From NAT127 sp034717695 (GTDB lineage: Bacteria > Pseudomonadota > Gammaproteobacteria > Pseudomonadales > Porticoccaceae), in contig JAYELS010000048.1 of NCBI GenBank assembly GCA_034717695.1, positions 1-64,000 on the forward strand: a stretch of 64,000 nucleotides of DNA, written 5' to 3'. Positions 55,616 through 64,000 of the stretch are shown here, one piece after another. Under the pieces are notes generated by a model. The model was not told where the DNA came from. It made no database searches and saw only the letters and a list, made by a program, of their open reading frames with translations. How positions within the stretch are numbered: the first letter of the stretch is position 1; each line of letters starts with the position of its first letter. The translations under genes and the position numbers were made by a program.

Positions 55616-55945
55616 TCAGCCGGTCACCGTTTTCGAGAACAGGTTCATCACCGCCACCCCGGCGATGATCAGCGCCATGCCGATAAGTGCCGGGCCGTCC
55701 GGCACCTGGCGGAACATCACCACCCCCACCAGGGTGATCAGCACGATGCCCATCCCCGACCAGATGGCATAGGTCACCCCCACGGGCAATGTCCTGATCA
55801 CCAGGGACATGAAGTAGAACGCCAGCCCGTAACCCAGGACCACCAGCAGTGACGGCAGCGGCCGGCTGAAGCCGTCGCTGGCCTTGAGGGCGGTGGTGCC
55901 GATCACCTCGGCGACGATGGCAATTGCCAGTTGCAGATAGTGCAT
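55616..55945 (-). CDS. SMR-family multidrug exporter
   Basis: 109 aa with four transmembrane helices. The essential glutamate is E13 (VAEVIGTTALKAS); YAIWSGMG and the C-terminal GxxLIxxGVxxMN pattern mark the Qac/EmrE branch. It exchanges cationic drugs for protons as a dimer. It ends 29 bases after the convergent dnaE. Confidence 0.9.
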   Translation of the reverse strand: MHYLQLAIAIVAEVIGTTALKASDGFSRPLPSLLVVLGYGLAFYFMSLVIRTLPVGVTYAIWSGMGIVLITLVGVVMFRQVPDGPALIGMALIIAGVAVMNLFSKTVTG

Positions 55946-55962
55946 GGATGTCCCCCGGCCGC

Positions 55963-56595
55963 TCAGCGGCGCTGCAGTTCGGCGTGAATCTCGATGGCGA
56001 CCTCGTCGTCCACCACGGGAATGTGCTTGTCGATCCCCCAGTCCGAACGCTTGAGTGTGGCGTTGGCGCTAAATCCCAGGGTGTAGGTGCCGGTGATCAC
56101 ATGGCGGGTCGCGCCGTGGAAGGTCACATCCAGGCTCGCCGGGGCGGCGATCCCCTTCAATGTCAGGATGCCCTCGACCCGGGCGTGCCTTTCGTCCCGC
56201 CAGATGACAGCGGTGGAGACGAAGGTGGCGGTGGGGTGCCGGGCGCTGTCGAGCCAGCCGGGCCCCGCCAGGGTGCTGCTGAAGGCGGGGTAGTTGACGT
56301 CGATACTGGCGGTGTCGATGGTGGCGTGGAGCCGGGTGGCCGCGGGCTTCTCCGGATCGAAATCCAGTGCCACGTCGAAGTGGTTGAAGCGGCCCACATA
56401 GGGGGCGAGGCCCATGTGGCGGACCTTGAACAGCAGGGTGGCGTGGTGAGGGTCGAGGCGGTACTGCCCCTCCCGGGTGGCGCCGGCGGCGCGTTCCACC
56501 GCTTCCGGGGCGAAGCCGGCGCAGGCGGCCAAAATGGTCAGCAATACGGCGAGGGCAAGGGCGGCGGCCCGCGGGCCGGGGTTGGTGGCGGCCAT
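55963..56595 (-). CDS. YceI-family lipoprotein
   Basis: 210 aa. Signal peptide with lipobox LAAC (C25), then a lipocalin-like YceI barrel (QYRLDPHHATLLFKVRHMGL, SIDVNYPAFSSTL, FVSTAVIW). YceI proteins bind isoprenoid or amide lipids; most are soluble, so lipid anchoring is notable. Encoded just before the SMR gene on the same strand. Confidence 0.85.
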   Translation of the reverse strand: MAATNPGPRAAALALAVLLTILAACAGFAPEAVERAAGATREGQYRLDPHHATLLFKVRHMGLAPYVGRFNHFDVALDFDPEKPAATRLHATIDTASIDVNYPAFSSTLAGPGWLDSARHPTATFVSTAVIWRDERHARVEGILTLKGIAAPASLDVTFHGATRHVITGTYTLGFSANATLKRSDWGIDKHIPVVDDEVAIEIHAELQRR

Positions 56596-56603
56596 GCTGC
56601 CCG

Positions 56604-57038
56604 TCAGCTCCGGGGGGGCATCTGCTGGGGATAGCTGGGTACGCCATCGGGTATCCGGTACCAGGCCTGCTTGTTCTCGGTCCAGATATGCACACTGGGA
56701 TTGATCACCCGGGTGTCGTCGAGGGTGCCGAGTTTCAGCCGCACCAGATCCGGTTGCAGCGGGTTGAGGTGGTAGATCCGGTTGCCGCAGCGGGGGCAGA
56801 AGTAGCAGTCGATGCGGTTGCCGGAGTCGGCGGTCTTGGTCCACTTGGCGGGGGTGCCTGCGGTCAGGGTGAAGTCGGCGGCCGCCACCGTGCCCACCAG
56901 GGAGAAGGCGCTCTGGGTGTGCTTCTGGCACTGGATGCAGTGGCAGGCGATCTGGGCGCGGAACGGGCTCGCCACCCGGTAGCGGATATCGCCGCAGTTG
57001 CAGGAACCGGTGAGGGGGTATTGGACGGCGTCGTTCAT
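56604..57038 (-). CDS. GFA-family zinc protein
   Basis: 144 aa Mss4-like fold: cysteines in GSCNCG, ACHCIQCQK and CYFCPRCGNRIYH bind zinc. The family is annotated as glutathione-dependent formaldehyde-activating or glutathione S-transferase-like, but most members are uncharacterised. The start at 57038 follows GGGAGA; an upstream methionine is less likely. Confidence 0.83.
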   Translation of the reverse strand: MNDAVQYPLTGSCNCGDIRYRVASPFRAQIACHCIQCQKHTQSAFSLVGTVAAADFTLTAGTPAKWTKTADSGNRIDCYFCPRCGNRIYHLNPLQPDLVRLKLGTLDDTRVINPSVHIWTENKQAWYRIPDGVPSYPQQMPPRS

Positions 57039-57133
57039 TGCGATCTCCCAGGGTGGGTGGGGACAGTGCCCGACCAAGTTACCGCAGCGCGGCCAGCCTT
57101 GCCAGTGGCATCCGGGCGATGCCGCCGCCTGTC

Positions 57134-57162
57134 TTGCAATTTACCCGGTGGGGACATTAAAT
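57134..57162 (+). promoter_or_regulatory. Candidate promoter of the SRPBCC gene
   Basis: TTGCAA (57134-57139), a 17-base spacer and TTAAAT (57157-57162) lie 67 bases before the start; both are four-of-six matches. Confidence 0.35.
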
Positions 57163-57229
57163 CGGGCAAAGCCGGTTGCTGGCCCCTATAGGGATGGCTG
57201 GCGGACAACGATAAATAACAGGAGGATCC

Positions 57230-57685
57230 ATGCCCAGAGTGCACACCGAAGTGGATATCGACGCGCCGGCGGAGCTGGTGTGGTCGGTGCTGACGGATTT
57301 CGACAACTACCGGGACTGGCACCCCTCCATCGCCGGGGTCGCCGTCTATGGGCCGCTGATGGAGCACACCAAGGGCAGCCTGTCGGTGCGCACCAAGCCC
57401 GGTGCCGCGCCGTCCCGGGTCGACATGGTCCTCACCGAGGTGGAGCCGGGCAGGGCGCTGTGCTGGAAGGGGGGCGTCGGCCCGGAGTGGCTGGCGCGGG
57501 GATTCCATTACCACTACCTCGAACCCCTCGCCTCCGGCGGCACCCGGCTGGTTCAGGGGGAGACCTTCACCGGGCTCATGTTCCGCCTGCTGTGGCCGCT
57601 GTTGCGGACCCGCCTGGGGGACGAGTACCAGCGGGTCAGGGGCATCCTCAAGCAGCGCTGTGAGGGCCTGCACGGCCAGTCCTAG
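57230..57685 (+). CDS. SRPBCC-family protein
   Basis: 151 aa START/polyketide-cyclase-like fold: N-terminal VHTEVDIDAPAELVWSVLTDF and central NYRDWHPSIAGV. The family binds hydrophobic ligands. It is preceded by AGGAGG and divergent from the GFA gene. Function unknown. Confidence 0.82.
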   Translation: MPRVHTEVDIDAPAELVWSVLTDFDNYRDWHPSIAGVAVYGPLMEHTKGSLSVRTKPGAAPSRVDMVLTEVEPGRALCWKGGVGPEWLARGFHYHYLEPLASGGTRLVQGETFTGLMFRLLWPLLRTRLGDEYQRVRGILKQRCEGLHGQS

Positions 57686-57706
57686 GTTTTGCGCCAGCAG
57701 GTGGCG

Positions 57707-57712
57707 TATACT
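57707..57712 (+). promoter_or_regulatory. -10 element for accA
   Basis: TATACT lies 46 bases before the accA start; no convincing -35 hexamer was found. Confidence 0.35.
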
Positions 57713-57758
57713 CCCGCGTTTGCAAAAACACCCTCGTGCAACAGGATTTTGACCCGGC

Positions 57759-58706
57759 ATGAACCTGAACTATCTCGATTTTGAGCAACCCATCGCCGAG
57801 CTCGAAGCAAAGATCGAAGAGCTGCAATTGGTGGGCAACGACAACGAGCTGAACATCTCCGAGGAGATCAGCAAACTGCGGGACAAGTCCCGTCGCCTCA
57901 CCGAGAACATCTACGCCGACCTCACCCCCTGGCAGGTGGTCAAGGTGGCCCGCCACCCCCAGCGCCCCTACGCCCTGGACTACATCAACCGGGTGTTCGA
58001 CGAGTTCGACGAACTCCACGGCGACCGCCACTTCGGTGACGACAAGGCCATCGTCGGCGGGATCGCCCGCCTCAACGGTCGCCCGGTGATGGTGATCGGC
58101 GAGGAGAAGGGCCGCGGCGTCAACGAAAAGGTCTACCGCAACTTCGGCATGCCCAAGCCCGAGGGCTACCGCAAGGCCCTGCGCCTGATGGAAATGGCGG
58201 AGCGCTTCAAGATGCCGGTGCTCACCCTTATCGACACCCCCGGCGCCTACCCGGGGATCGACTCCGAGGAGCGCGGCATCAGCGAATCCATCGCCCAGAA
58301 TCTGGCGGTGATGTCGCGCCTGCGCACCCCCATCATCTGCACCGTGATCGGCGAGGGCAGTTCCGGGGGCGCCATCGCCATCGGCGTCGGCGATATCCTC
58401 AACATGCTCCAGTACGCCACCTACTTCGTGATCTCCCCCGAGGGTTGCGCCAACATCATCTGGAAAACCGTCGAAAAGGCCCCCCTGGCGGCGGAGGCCA
58501 TGGGTGTTACGTCCTCGGTGCTGAAGGATCTCGGCATCGTCGACGAAACCATTCCCGAGCCCCTGGGCGGCGCCCACCGGGACCTCGAGGGCATGGCGGT
58601 GACCCTGAAGGACACCCTGTCCCGCCAGCTCGACCGCCTGGCCGGCATTCCCCTCGACGAACTGCTTGCCCGCCGGTTCGACCGCCTCATGTCCTACGGC
58701 AACTGA
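57759..58706 (+). CDS. accA: Acetyl-CoA carboxylase carboxyltransferase subunit alpha
   Basis: 315 aa, normal length. MNLNYLDFEQPIAELEAKI at the N-terminus, and the crotonase-like core with LIDTPGAYPGIDSEERG and GEGSSGGAIAIGVGD. It moves the carboxyl group from biotin to acetyl-CoA with AccD. tilS starts 27 bases later. Confidence 0.97.
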   Translation: MNLNYLDFEQPIAELEAKIEELQLVGNDNELNISEEISKLRDKSRRLTENIYADLTPWQVVKVARHPQRPYALDYINRVFDEFDELHGDRHFGDDKAIVGGIARLNGRPVMVIGEEKGRGVNEKVYRNFGMPKPEGYRKALRLMEMAERFKMPVLTLIDTPGAYPGIDSEERGISESIAQNLAVMSRLRTPIICTVIGEGSSGGAIAIGVGDILNMLQYATYFVISPEGCANIIWKTVEKAPLAAEAMGVTSSVLKDLGIVDETIPEPLGGAHRDLEGMAVTLKDTLSRQLDRLAGIPLDELLARRFDRLMSYGN

Positions 58707-58733
58707 GGCGAGGGCCAGCGGCGCGGGGCGGCA

Positions 58734-60050
58734 ATGGACGGAGATTGCGCCGATCTGCTCGCCCCCTGGCTGCCCCGCCTGCGCGCCGCCCGCCACTGTT
58801 TCGTCGCCTACAGTGGCGGGCTCGATTCCACCCTGCTGCTCCACGCCCTTCACCCACAGCTCCCCCCCGGGCGCCTGACGGCGGTCCACGTCAACCACGG
58901 CCTCTCCCCCCATGCCGACCGCTGGCAGGCCCATTGCGCGGCCCGCTGCGCGGCCCTCGGCGTGCCGCTGGTGGCCGAGCGGGTGGTGGTCAGCCCCGCC
59001 GGCGAGGGCCTCGAACAGGCGGCCCGGGCGGCGCGCTATCGGGTGTTCGAGGCCCTGCTCGGGGCGGGAGACCTGCTGCTGCTCGCCCACCACCGGGACG
59101 ACCAGGTGGAGACCGTGCTCTACCGCCTGCTGCGGGGCTCCGGCCCCCGGGGCCTGGCCGGCATGCCCGCCAGTCGTCCCCTCGGGGCGGGCACCCTGGC
59201 CCGACCGTTTCTCACCCTCGACCGGGCGACACTGGACGCGCGGGCCCGGGCCCTGGGGCTCGACTGGATCGAGGACGAATCCAACACCCGGGTGGACGCC
59301 GACCGCAACTATCTGCGCCACGAGCTGCTGCCCCGGGTGGCGGTGCGTTGGCCCGCCTACCGGGTGCGGGTGGCGCGCAGCGCCCTGCATTGCGCCGAGG
59401 CCGACGAGCTCGCGCGCCAGGTGGGTCGGGAGGATCTCGCCGCCCTCGGCGAGCGCCCCGAGCGGCGCGGCTTCAGTCTCTGCCTCGCGGGCTTTACCCG
59501 TTTGACGGCGGAGCGCCAGGGCAACCTGTTGCGGGTCTGGCTCGACGAGCGGGGCCTGCCGGTGCCGGGCCACGGCACCGTCCGGGGGGTGATCGCGGAA
59601 CTGCTCCCCGCCCGGGACGATGCCGCCCCCCTGGTGGAGTTCGGCGGGGGCCGGTTTCGCCGCCATCGGCGGCGCCTGTACCTGGAACCCGGTGAGCCTT
59701 CCACGGCGGCGCCCGGCGTGATCCTCCCCTGGGATATCCGTCACCGGCTGCCCCTCCCCGGGGGCTTCACCCTGGAGGCGGTGCCCGGCGTCGGCGGGTT
59801 GCGGGTGGCCCCGGGGGATCGGTTCGAGGTGCGTTTTCGCCGCGGCGGCGAGCGCTGCCGGCCGGCCGGGCGCGGCGGCTCCCACCCCCTCAAGAAGGTG
59901 CTCCAGGAGCAGGGGCTCGAGCCCTGGCTGCGGGATCTGGTCCCCCTGGTCTTTTGCAACGGCGAGCTGGCGGCGGTGGGGGATCTGTTCCTGTGCGAGG
60001 GCTTCGCCGCCCCGCCTGATACCCCGGGCCTGGCCCTGCGCTGGCGCTGA
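58734..60050 (+). CDS. tilS: tRNA(Ile)-lysidine synthetase
   Basis: 438 aa. PP-loop SGGLDS (27-32) in the N-terminal ATPase domain, then the TilS substrate-binding and C-terminal domains (RRGGERCRPAGRGGSHPLKKVLQE). It makes lysidine at the wobble base of the AUA-reading tRNA. The accA-tilS-pyrG order is typical. Confidence 0.95.
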   Translation: MDGDCADLLAPWLPRLRAARHCFVAYSGGLDSTLLLHALHPQLPPGRLTAVHVNHGLSPHADRWQAHCAARCAALGVPLVAERVVVSPAGEGLEQAARAARYRVFEALLGAGDLLLLAHHRDDQVETVLYRLLRGSGPRGLAGMPASRPLGAGTLARPFLTLDRATLDARARALGLDWIEDESNTRVDADRNYLRHELLPRVAVRWPAYRVRVARSALHCAEADELARQVGREDLAALGERPERRGFSLCLAGFTRLTAERQGNLLRVWLDERGLPVPGHGTVRGVIAELLPARDDAAPLVEFGGGRFRRHRRRLYLEPGEPSTAAPGVILPWDIRHRLPLPGGFTLEAVPGVGGLRVAPGDRFEVRFRRGGERCRPAGRGGSHPLKKVLQEQGLEPWLRDLVPLVFCNGELAAVGDLFLCEGFAAPPDTPGLALRWR

Positions 60051-60085
60051 AAAACCGCCAATTTCCCTCGCTGGCCGGTTTTCAA

Positions 60086-60114
60086 TTGAGCCAAAAGTGC
60101 CTTTCTGGTAGTCT
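60086..60114 (+). promoter_or_regulatory. Candidate promoter of pyrG
   Basis: TTGAGC (60086-60091), a 17-base spacer and TAGTCT (60109-60114) lie about 100 bases before pyrG in the 166-base gap after tilS. Confidence 0.45.
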
Positions 60115-60216
60115 GGCGTCCCATCTCCTGGAAGGTGGCTGCCGACTATTTTTCCCCGCAGGCGCGCCCGCTTTCTGGCACGGTTTTCCAACAGCCAGCA
60201 CTAGACAAGGGTCTCG

Positions 60217-61857
60217 ATGACACGTTTTATTTTCATTACCGGTGGCGTGGTTTCCTCACTGGGGAAGGGCATCGCCGCCGCGTCCCTGGGCGCCGTCCTC
60301 GAGGCGCGGGGGCTCAAGGTCACCGCCCTCAAGCTCGATCCATACCTCAACCTCGATCCCGGCACCATGAGCCCGTTCCAGCACGGGGAGGTGTTCGTCA
60401 CCGAGGATGGCGCCGAGACCGATCTCGATCTCGGCCACTATGAGCGCTTCCTGCGCTCCAAGATGACCCGCGCCAACAACTTCACCAGCGGCCAGGTGTA
60501 CGAGACCATCCTGCGCCGGGAGCGCCGCGGCGACTATCTGGGGGGCACCGTGCAGGTGATTCCCCATGTGACCGACGAGATCAAGAGCCGCATTCTCCAG
60601 GGCGGCGCCGGCGCCGACATCACCCTGGTGGAAATCGGCGGCACCGTGGGTGACATCGAGTCCCAGCCTTTCCTGGAGGCCATCCGCCAGCTGAAGATGG
60701 AGCTGGGCTCCAACCGCGCCCTGTTGATTCACCTCACCCTGGTGCCCTATATCGCCACCGCCGGTGAGACCAAGACCAAGCCCACCCAGCACTCGGTGAA
60801 GGAGCTGCGCTCCATCGGCCTGCAGCCCGACGTGCTGCTGTGTCGCTCCGAGGTGGAAATCGACCTGGGCCAGCGCCGCAAGATCGCCCTCTTCACCAGT
60901 GTCGAGGAGCGGGCCGTGGTGCCCCTCATGGACGCCGACACCATCTACCGCATTCCCCAGCACCTTCACCACTGGGGGCTCGACCAGTTCGTGGTGGAGC
61001 GCTTCAACCTCGATTGCCCGCCGGCGGACCTCGGCCAGTGGGAGTGGGTGGCGGAGAACAAGCTCCACCCCGAGCGGGAGATCACCATCGCCATGGTGGG
61101 CAAGTACATGGACCTCTTGGACGCCTACAAGTCCCTCAACGAGTCCCTGGAACACGCCGGCATCCACACCCGCACCAAGGTCCGTATCCGCCACCTGGAT
61201 TCCGAGGACCTGCAGGAGGACATGGGCCTGCTGCGGGGCTGCCACGCCATCCTGGTGCCCGGCGGCTTCGGCGAGCGGGGTGTCGAGGGCAAGATCAGGG
61301 CGGTGCGCTTCGCCCGGGAAAACAACATCCCCTACCTCGGCATCTGCCTCGGCATGCAGGTGGCGGTGATCGAGTTTGCCCGCAACGTGGTGGGCCTCGC
61401 CGGCGCCAACAGCACCGAATTCAAGAAGGACACCCCGCACCCGGTGGTGGGCCTGATCACCGAATGGATCGACGAGAGCGGCAACGTGGAGCGCCGCTCC
61501 GAGGATTCCGACCTCGGCGGCACCATGCGCCTCGGCGCCCAGCTGGCCACCCTGGTGCCCGGTTCCCGTGCCCGGGAGATCTACGGCACCGACACCATCA
61601 AGGAGCGCCACCGCCACCGTTACGAGGTCAACAACCACTATATCGCCCAGCTCGAGGAGGCCGGCCTGCGCATCGGCGGCTGGTCCGACGTCAACCACCT
61701 GGTGGAGACCATCGAGCTGCCCGATCATCCCTGGTTCTTCGCCTGCCAGTACCACCCCGAGTTCACCTCCACCCCCCGGGAGTCCCACCCGCTGTTCCTC
61801 GGCTTCGTCAAGGCGGCCCTGGGTTATGCCGATCAACACCCCGAGGGTGTGCGCTAG
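60217..61857 (+). CDS. pyrG: CTP synthase
   Basis: 546 aa. N-terminal synthase domain (GGVVSSLGKG), then a class I glutaminase with nucleophile C377 in LGICLGMQ. It aminates UTP to CTP. Its stop shares a base with the kdsA start (TAGTG). Confidence 0.98.
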   Translation: MTRFIFITGGVVSSLGKGIAAASLGAVLEARGLKVTALKLDPYLNLDPGTMSPFQHGEVFVTEDGAETDLDLGHYERFLRSKMTRANNFTSGQVYETILRRERRGDYLGGTVQVIPHVTDEIKSRILQGGAGADITLVEIGGTVGDIESQPFLEAIRQLKMELGSNRALLIHLTLVPYIATAGETKTKPTQHSVKELRSIGLQPDVLLCRSEVEIDLGQRRKIALFTSVEERAVVPLMDADTIYRIPQHLHHWGLDQFVVERFNLDCPPADLGQWEWVAENKLHPEREITIAMVGKYMDLLDAYKSLNESLEHAGIHTRTKVRIRHLDSEDLQEDMGLLRGCHAILVPGGFGERGVEGKIRAVRFARENNIPYLGICLGMQVAVIEFARNVVGLAGANSTEFKKDTPHPVVGLITEWIDESGNVERRSEDSDLGGTMRLGAQLATLVPGSRAREIYGTDTIKERHRHRYEVNNHYIAQLEEAGLRIGGWSDVNHLVETIELPDHPWFFACQYHPEFTSTPRESHPLFLGFVKAALGYADQHPEGVR

Positions 61858-62705
61858 TGCCGGTGACCATCGCGGTCGCCGGGATCCCGGTCGCCAACGA
61901 CCGGCCCTTCGTGCTGTTTGGCGGCATGAATGTGCTGGAATCCCGTGACATGGCCATGAGGGTGGCCGAGCACTATGTGGCGGTGACCGCCGAGCTCGGC
62001 ATCCCCTATGTGTTCAAGGCCTCCTTCGACAAAGCCAACCGCTCCTCCATCCACTCCTTTCGGGGGCCCGGGCTGGAGCAGGGCATGCGTATCTTCGAGG
62101 AGATCAAGGCCACCTTCGCGGTGCCGGTGATCACCGATGTTCACGAGCCCTGGCAGGCCGCGCCGGTGGCCGAGGTGTGCGATGTCATCCAGCTGCCGGC
62201 CTTCCTCGCCCGCCAGACCGACCTGGTGGCCGCCATGGCCGCCACCGGTGCGGTGATCAATATCAAGAAGCCCCAGTTCATGAGCCCCTCCCAGGTGTCG
62301 CATCTCACCGAGAAATTCCGCGAGTGCGGCAACGACAAACTGCTGCTGTGCGAGCGGGGCAGCTGTTTCGGCTACGACAACCTGGTGGTGGACATGCTCG
62401 GGTTTCGCACCATGAAGCGGGTCAGCGGCGATCTGCCGCTGATCTTCGATGTGACCCACGCTCTGCAGTTTCGCGATCCCATGGGCGCTGCCTCGGGGGG
62501 GCGCCGCGGCCAGGTGGCGGAGCTCGGCCGCGCCGGCCTCGCGGTGGGTCTCGCCGGTCTCTTCCTCGAGGCCCATCCGGATCCGGACAGGGCCCTCTGC
62601 GACGGTCCCAGCGCCCTCGCCCTCGACAAGCTCAAACCCTTCCTGCAACAGATGAAAGCCGTGGACGACCTGGTAAAGAACCTGCCGGCCCTCGACACGG
62701 ATTAA
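61857..62705 (+). CDS. kdsA: 3-deoxy-8-phosphooctulonate synthase
   Basis: 282 aa TIM barrel. FKASFDKANRSSIHSFRGPG, VITDVHEPWQ, NIKKPQFMSP and DVTHALQ are conserved. It makes Kdo-8-P for the lipopolysaccharide core. A GTG at 61857 is proposed; another in-frame GTG lies at 61863. Confidence 0.95.
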   Translation: MPVTIAVAGIPVANDRPFVLFGGMNVLESRDMAMRVAEHYVAVTAELGIPYVFKASFDKANRSSIHSFRGPGLEQGMRIFEEIKATFAVPVITDVHEPWQAAPVAEVCDVIQLPAFLARQTDLVAAMAATGAVINIKKPQFMSPSQVSHLTEKFRECGNDKLLLCERGSCFGYDNLVVDMLGFRTMKRVSGDLPLIFDVTHALQFRDPMGAASGGRRGQVAELGRAGLAVGLAGLFLEAHPDPDRALCDGPSALALDKLKPFLQQMKAVDDLVKNLPALDTD

Positions 62706-62718
62706 CCGGAGAACCCCA

Positions 62719-64000
62719 ATGACCAAGATTGCCGACATCCGCGCCTGGGAAGTCCTCGACTCCCGTGGCAACCCCACCGTCAATGCCGACGTGATTCTCG
62801 ACAGCGGCGAAGTGGGCAGCGCCTGTGCCCCGTCCGGGGCCTCCACCGGCTCCCGGGAGGCCCTGGAGCTGCGGGACGGGGACAAGGCCCGCTACCTGGG
62901 CAAGGGTGTGTTGAAGGCGGTGGGCAACGTCAACAGCCGTATCCGCGAGCTGCTGCTGGGCAAGGATGTCACCGACCAGCGGGAACTCGACCGCCTGATG
63001 ATCGAGGCCGACGGCACCGACAACAAGGCGGAGCTGGGGGCCAACGCCATCCTCGCCGTGTCCCTGGCGGCGGCCAAGGCGGCGGCGATGGCGAAAAAAG
63101 TCCCCCTCTATGCCCATATCGCCGATGTCAACGGCACCCCTGGCGTCTACAGCATGCCGGTGCCGATGATGAATATCCTCAACGGCGGCGAGCACGCCGA
63201 CAACAATGTCGATATTCAGGAGTTCATGATCCAGCCGGTGACGGCGCCCAGCTTCGCCGAGGCCCTGCGCCAGGGGGCGGAGATCTTCCACCACCTGAAG
63301 AAAGTGCTGTCCGCCCGGGGCCTTGCCACCGCCGTGGGCGACGAGGGGGGCTTCGCACCCAACCTGCCCTCCAACGAGGCCGCCATCGAGGTGATCGCCG
63401 AGGCCATCGCCAACGCCGGCTATCGACTCGGGGATGACATCACCCTCGCCCTCGACTGCGCCGCCTCGGAGTTCTACCGCAATGGCAAGTACGATCTCGC
63501 CGGCGAGGGCAAGGTCTACAGCTCCAGCGAATTCGCCGACTACCTCACCGCCCTGGTGGACCGCTACCCGATCCTCTCGGTGGAAGACGGCATGGACGAG
63601 AGCGACTGGGAGGGCTGGGCCGACCTCACCGCCAAGGCCGGCAACCGCTGCCAGCTGGTGGGGGACGATCTGTTCGTCACCAACACCCGCATCCTCCAGC
63701 GGGGTATCGACGAGAAGATCGCCAATTCCATCCTCATCAAGTTCAACCAGATTGGCTCCCTGTCGGAGACCCTCGATGCCATCGCCATGGCCAAGCGGGC
63801 GGGCTACACCGCGGTGATCTCCCACCGCTCCGGGGAGACCGAGGACACCACCATCGCCGATCTCGCCGTGGCCACCGCCGCCGGCCAGATCAAGACCGGC
63901 TCCCTGTGCCGTTCCGACCGGGTGGCCAAGTACAACCGCCTGCTGCGCATCGAGGCGGAACTGGGGGGGCTTGCGCCCTACCGGGGGCGGGAGGAATTCC
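62719..64000 (+). CDS. eno: Enolase (3' end beyond window)
   Basis: First 427 residues of about 430; the frame is open at the window edge. DSRGNPTVNADV, the active-site GGEHADNNVDIQEFM, VEDGMDESDWEGW and the catalytic lysine in ILIKFNQIGS are intact. It converts 2-phosphoglycerate to phosphoenolpyruvate and is part of the RNA degradosome in related bacteria. It starts 13 bases after kdsA. Confidence 0.97.
   Translation, partial: MTKIADIRAWEVLDSRGNPTVNADVILDSGEVGSACAPSGASTGSREALELRDGDKARYLGKGVLKAVGNVNSRIRELLLGKDVTDQRELDRLMIEADGTDNKAELGANAILAVSLAAAKAAAMAKKVPLYAHIADVNGTPGVYSMPVPMMNILNGGEHADNNVDIQEFMIQPVTAPSFAEALRQGAEIFHHLKKVLSARGLATAVGDEGGFAPNLPSNEAAIEVIAEAIANAGYRLGDDITLALDCAASEFYRNGKYDLAGEGKVYSSSEFADYLTALVDRYPILSVEDGMDESDWEGWADLTAKAGNRCQLVGDDLFVTNTRILQRGIDEKIANSILIKFNQIGSLSETLDAIAMAKRAGYTAVISHRSGETEDTTIADLAVATAAGQIKTGSLCRSDRVAKYNRLLRIEAELGGLAPYRGREEF

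Noticed and set aside
60256..61839. Long frame antisense to pyrG
   Set aside because: Shadow of a complete CTP synthase.

Overview
The window looks like chromosomal DNA of a high-GC gammaproteobacterium. The main evidence is the long block rpsB-tsf-pyrH-frr-uppS-cdsA-dxr-rseP-bamA-skp-lpxD-fabZ-lpxA-lpxB-rnhB-dnaE, followed by accA-tilS-pyrG-kdsA-eno, an order typical of Pseudomonas-like and marine aerobic gammaproteobacteria. A complete ccoNOQP-ccoGHIS set (high-affinity cbb3 oxidase) and minCDE fit the same picture. Genus cannot be set from this window. GTG and TTG starts are frequent and many neighbours overlap by 4 bases. No tRNA, rRNA, CRISPR array, insertion sequence or prophage gene was recognised.

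Layout. 1-2841 (minus): 3-oxoacid CoA-transferase subunits and a putidaredoxin-reductase-like flavoprotein. 3146-5734 (plus): a pteridine-reductase-like SDR, a queuosine-precursor transporter, a macrodomain protein and a NADAR protein, then an array of hairpin repeats (5726-6110). 6129-9646 (minus): alr and the 5-oxoprolinase operon pxpA-pxpB-pxpC. 9769-13352 (plus): a HopJ-family gene, minCDE and argG. 13551-22112 (plus): the cbb3 oxidase operon and its assembly genes, with a candidate FNR-type promoter in front. 22163-25766: a perfect FNR-type site before a YIP1 membrane gene, bamD on the minus strand, then rluD and pgeF. 25925-27415: a cupin protein and a DMT exporter, diverging.

27420-37116 is an accessory catabolic island: a PQQ/haem dehydrogenase of the polyvinyl-alcohol-dehydrogenase type, four SDRs, two NTF2/SnoaL-like proteins, a P450 closely resembling P450cam, an old-yellow-enzyme-type flavoprotein and a GntR regulator. 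Two operons diverge from 32159-32323, which holds an AT-rich palindrome. The set suggests oxidation of a cyclic or terpenoid-like compound (hydroxylation, dehydrogenation, enone reduction), but the substrate is unknown and no dedicated ferredoxin gene is present.

37443-64000 is core: translation factors, isoprenoid, phospholipid and lipid A synthesis, outer-membrane assembly, replication, fatty-acid synthesis and CTP synthesis, ending in a truncated eno. An SMR exporter, a YceI lipoprotein, a GFA-family protein and an SRPBCC protein are inserted between dnaE and accA.

The most unusual non-coding structures are (i) four ~95-bp hairpin repeats with compensatory base changes at 5726-6110, and (ii) two loci (25757-25916 and 51831-52019) that share one architecture: a heptamer tandem array, a short unique core, and an inverted heptamer array. 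In three cases (NADAR, pgeF, rnhB) the stop codon of the upstream gene lies inside the repeat.
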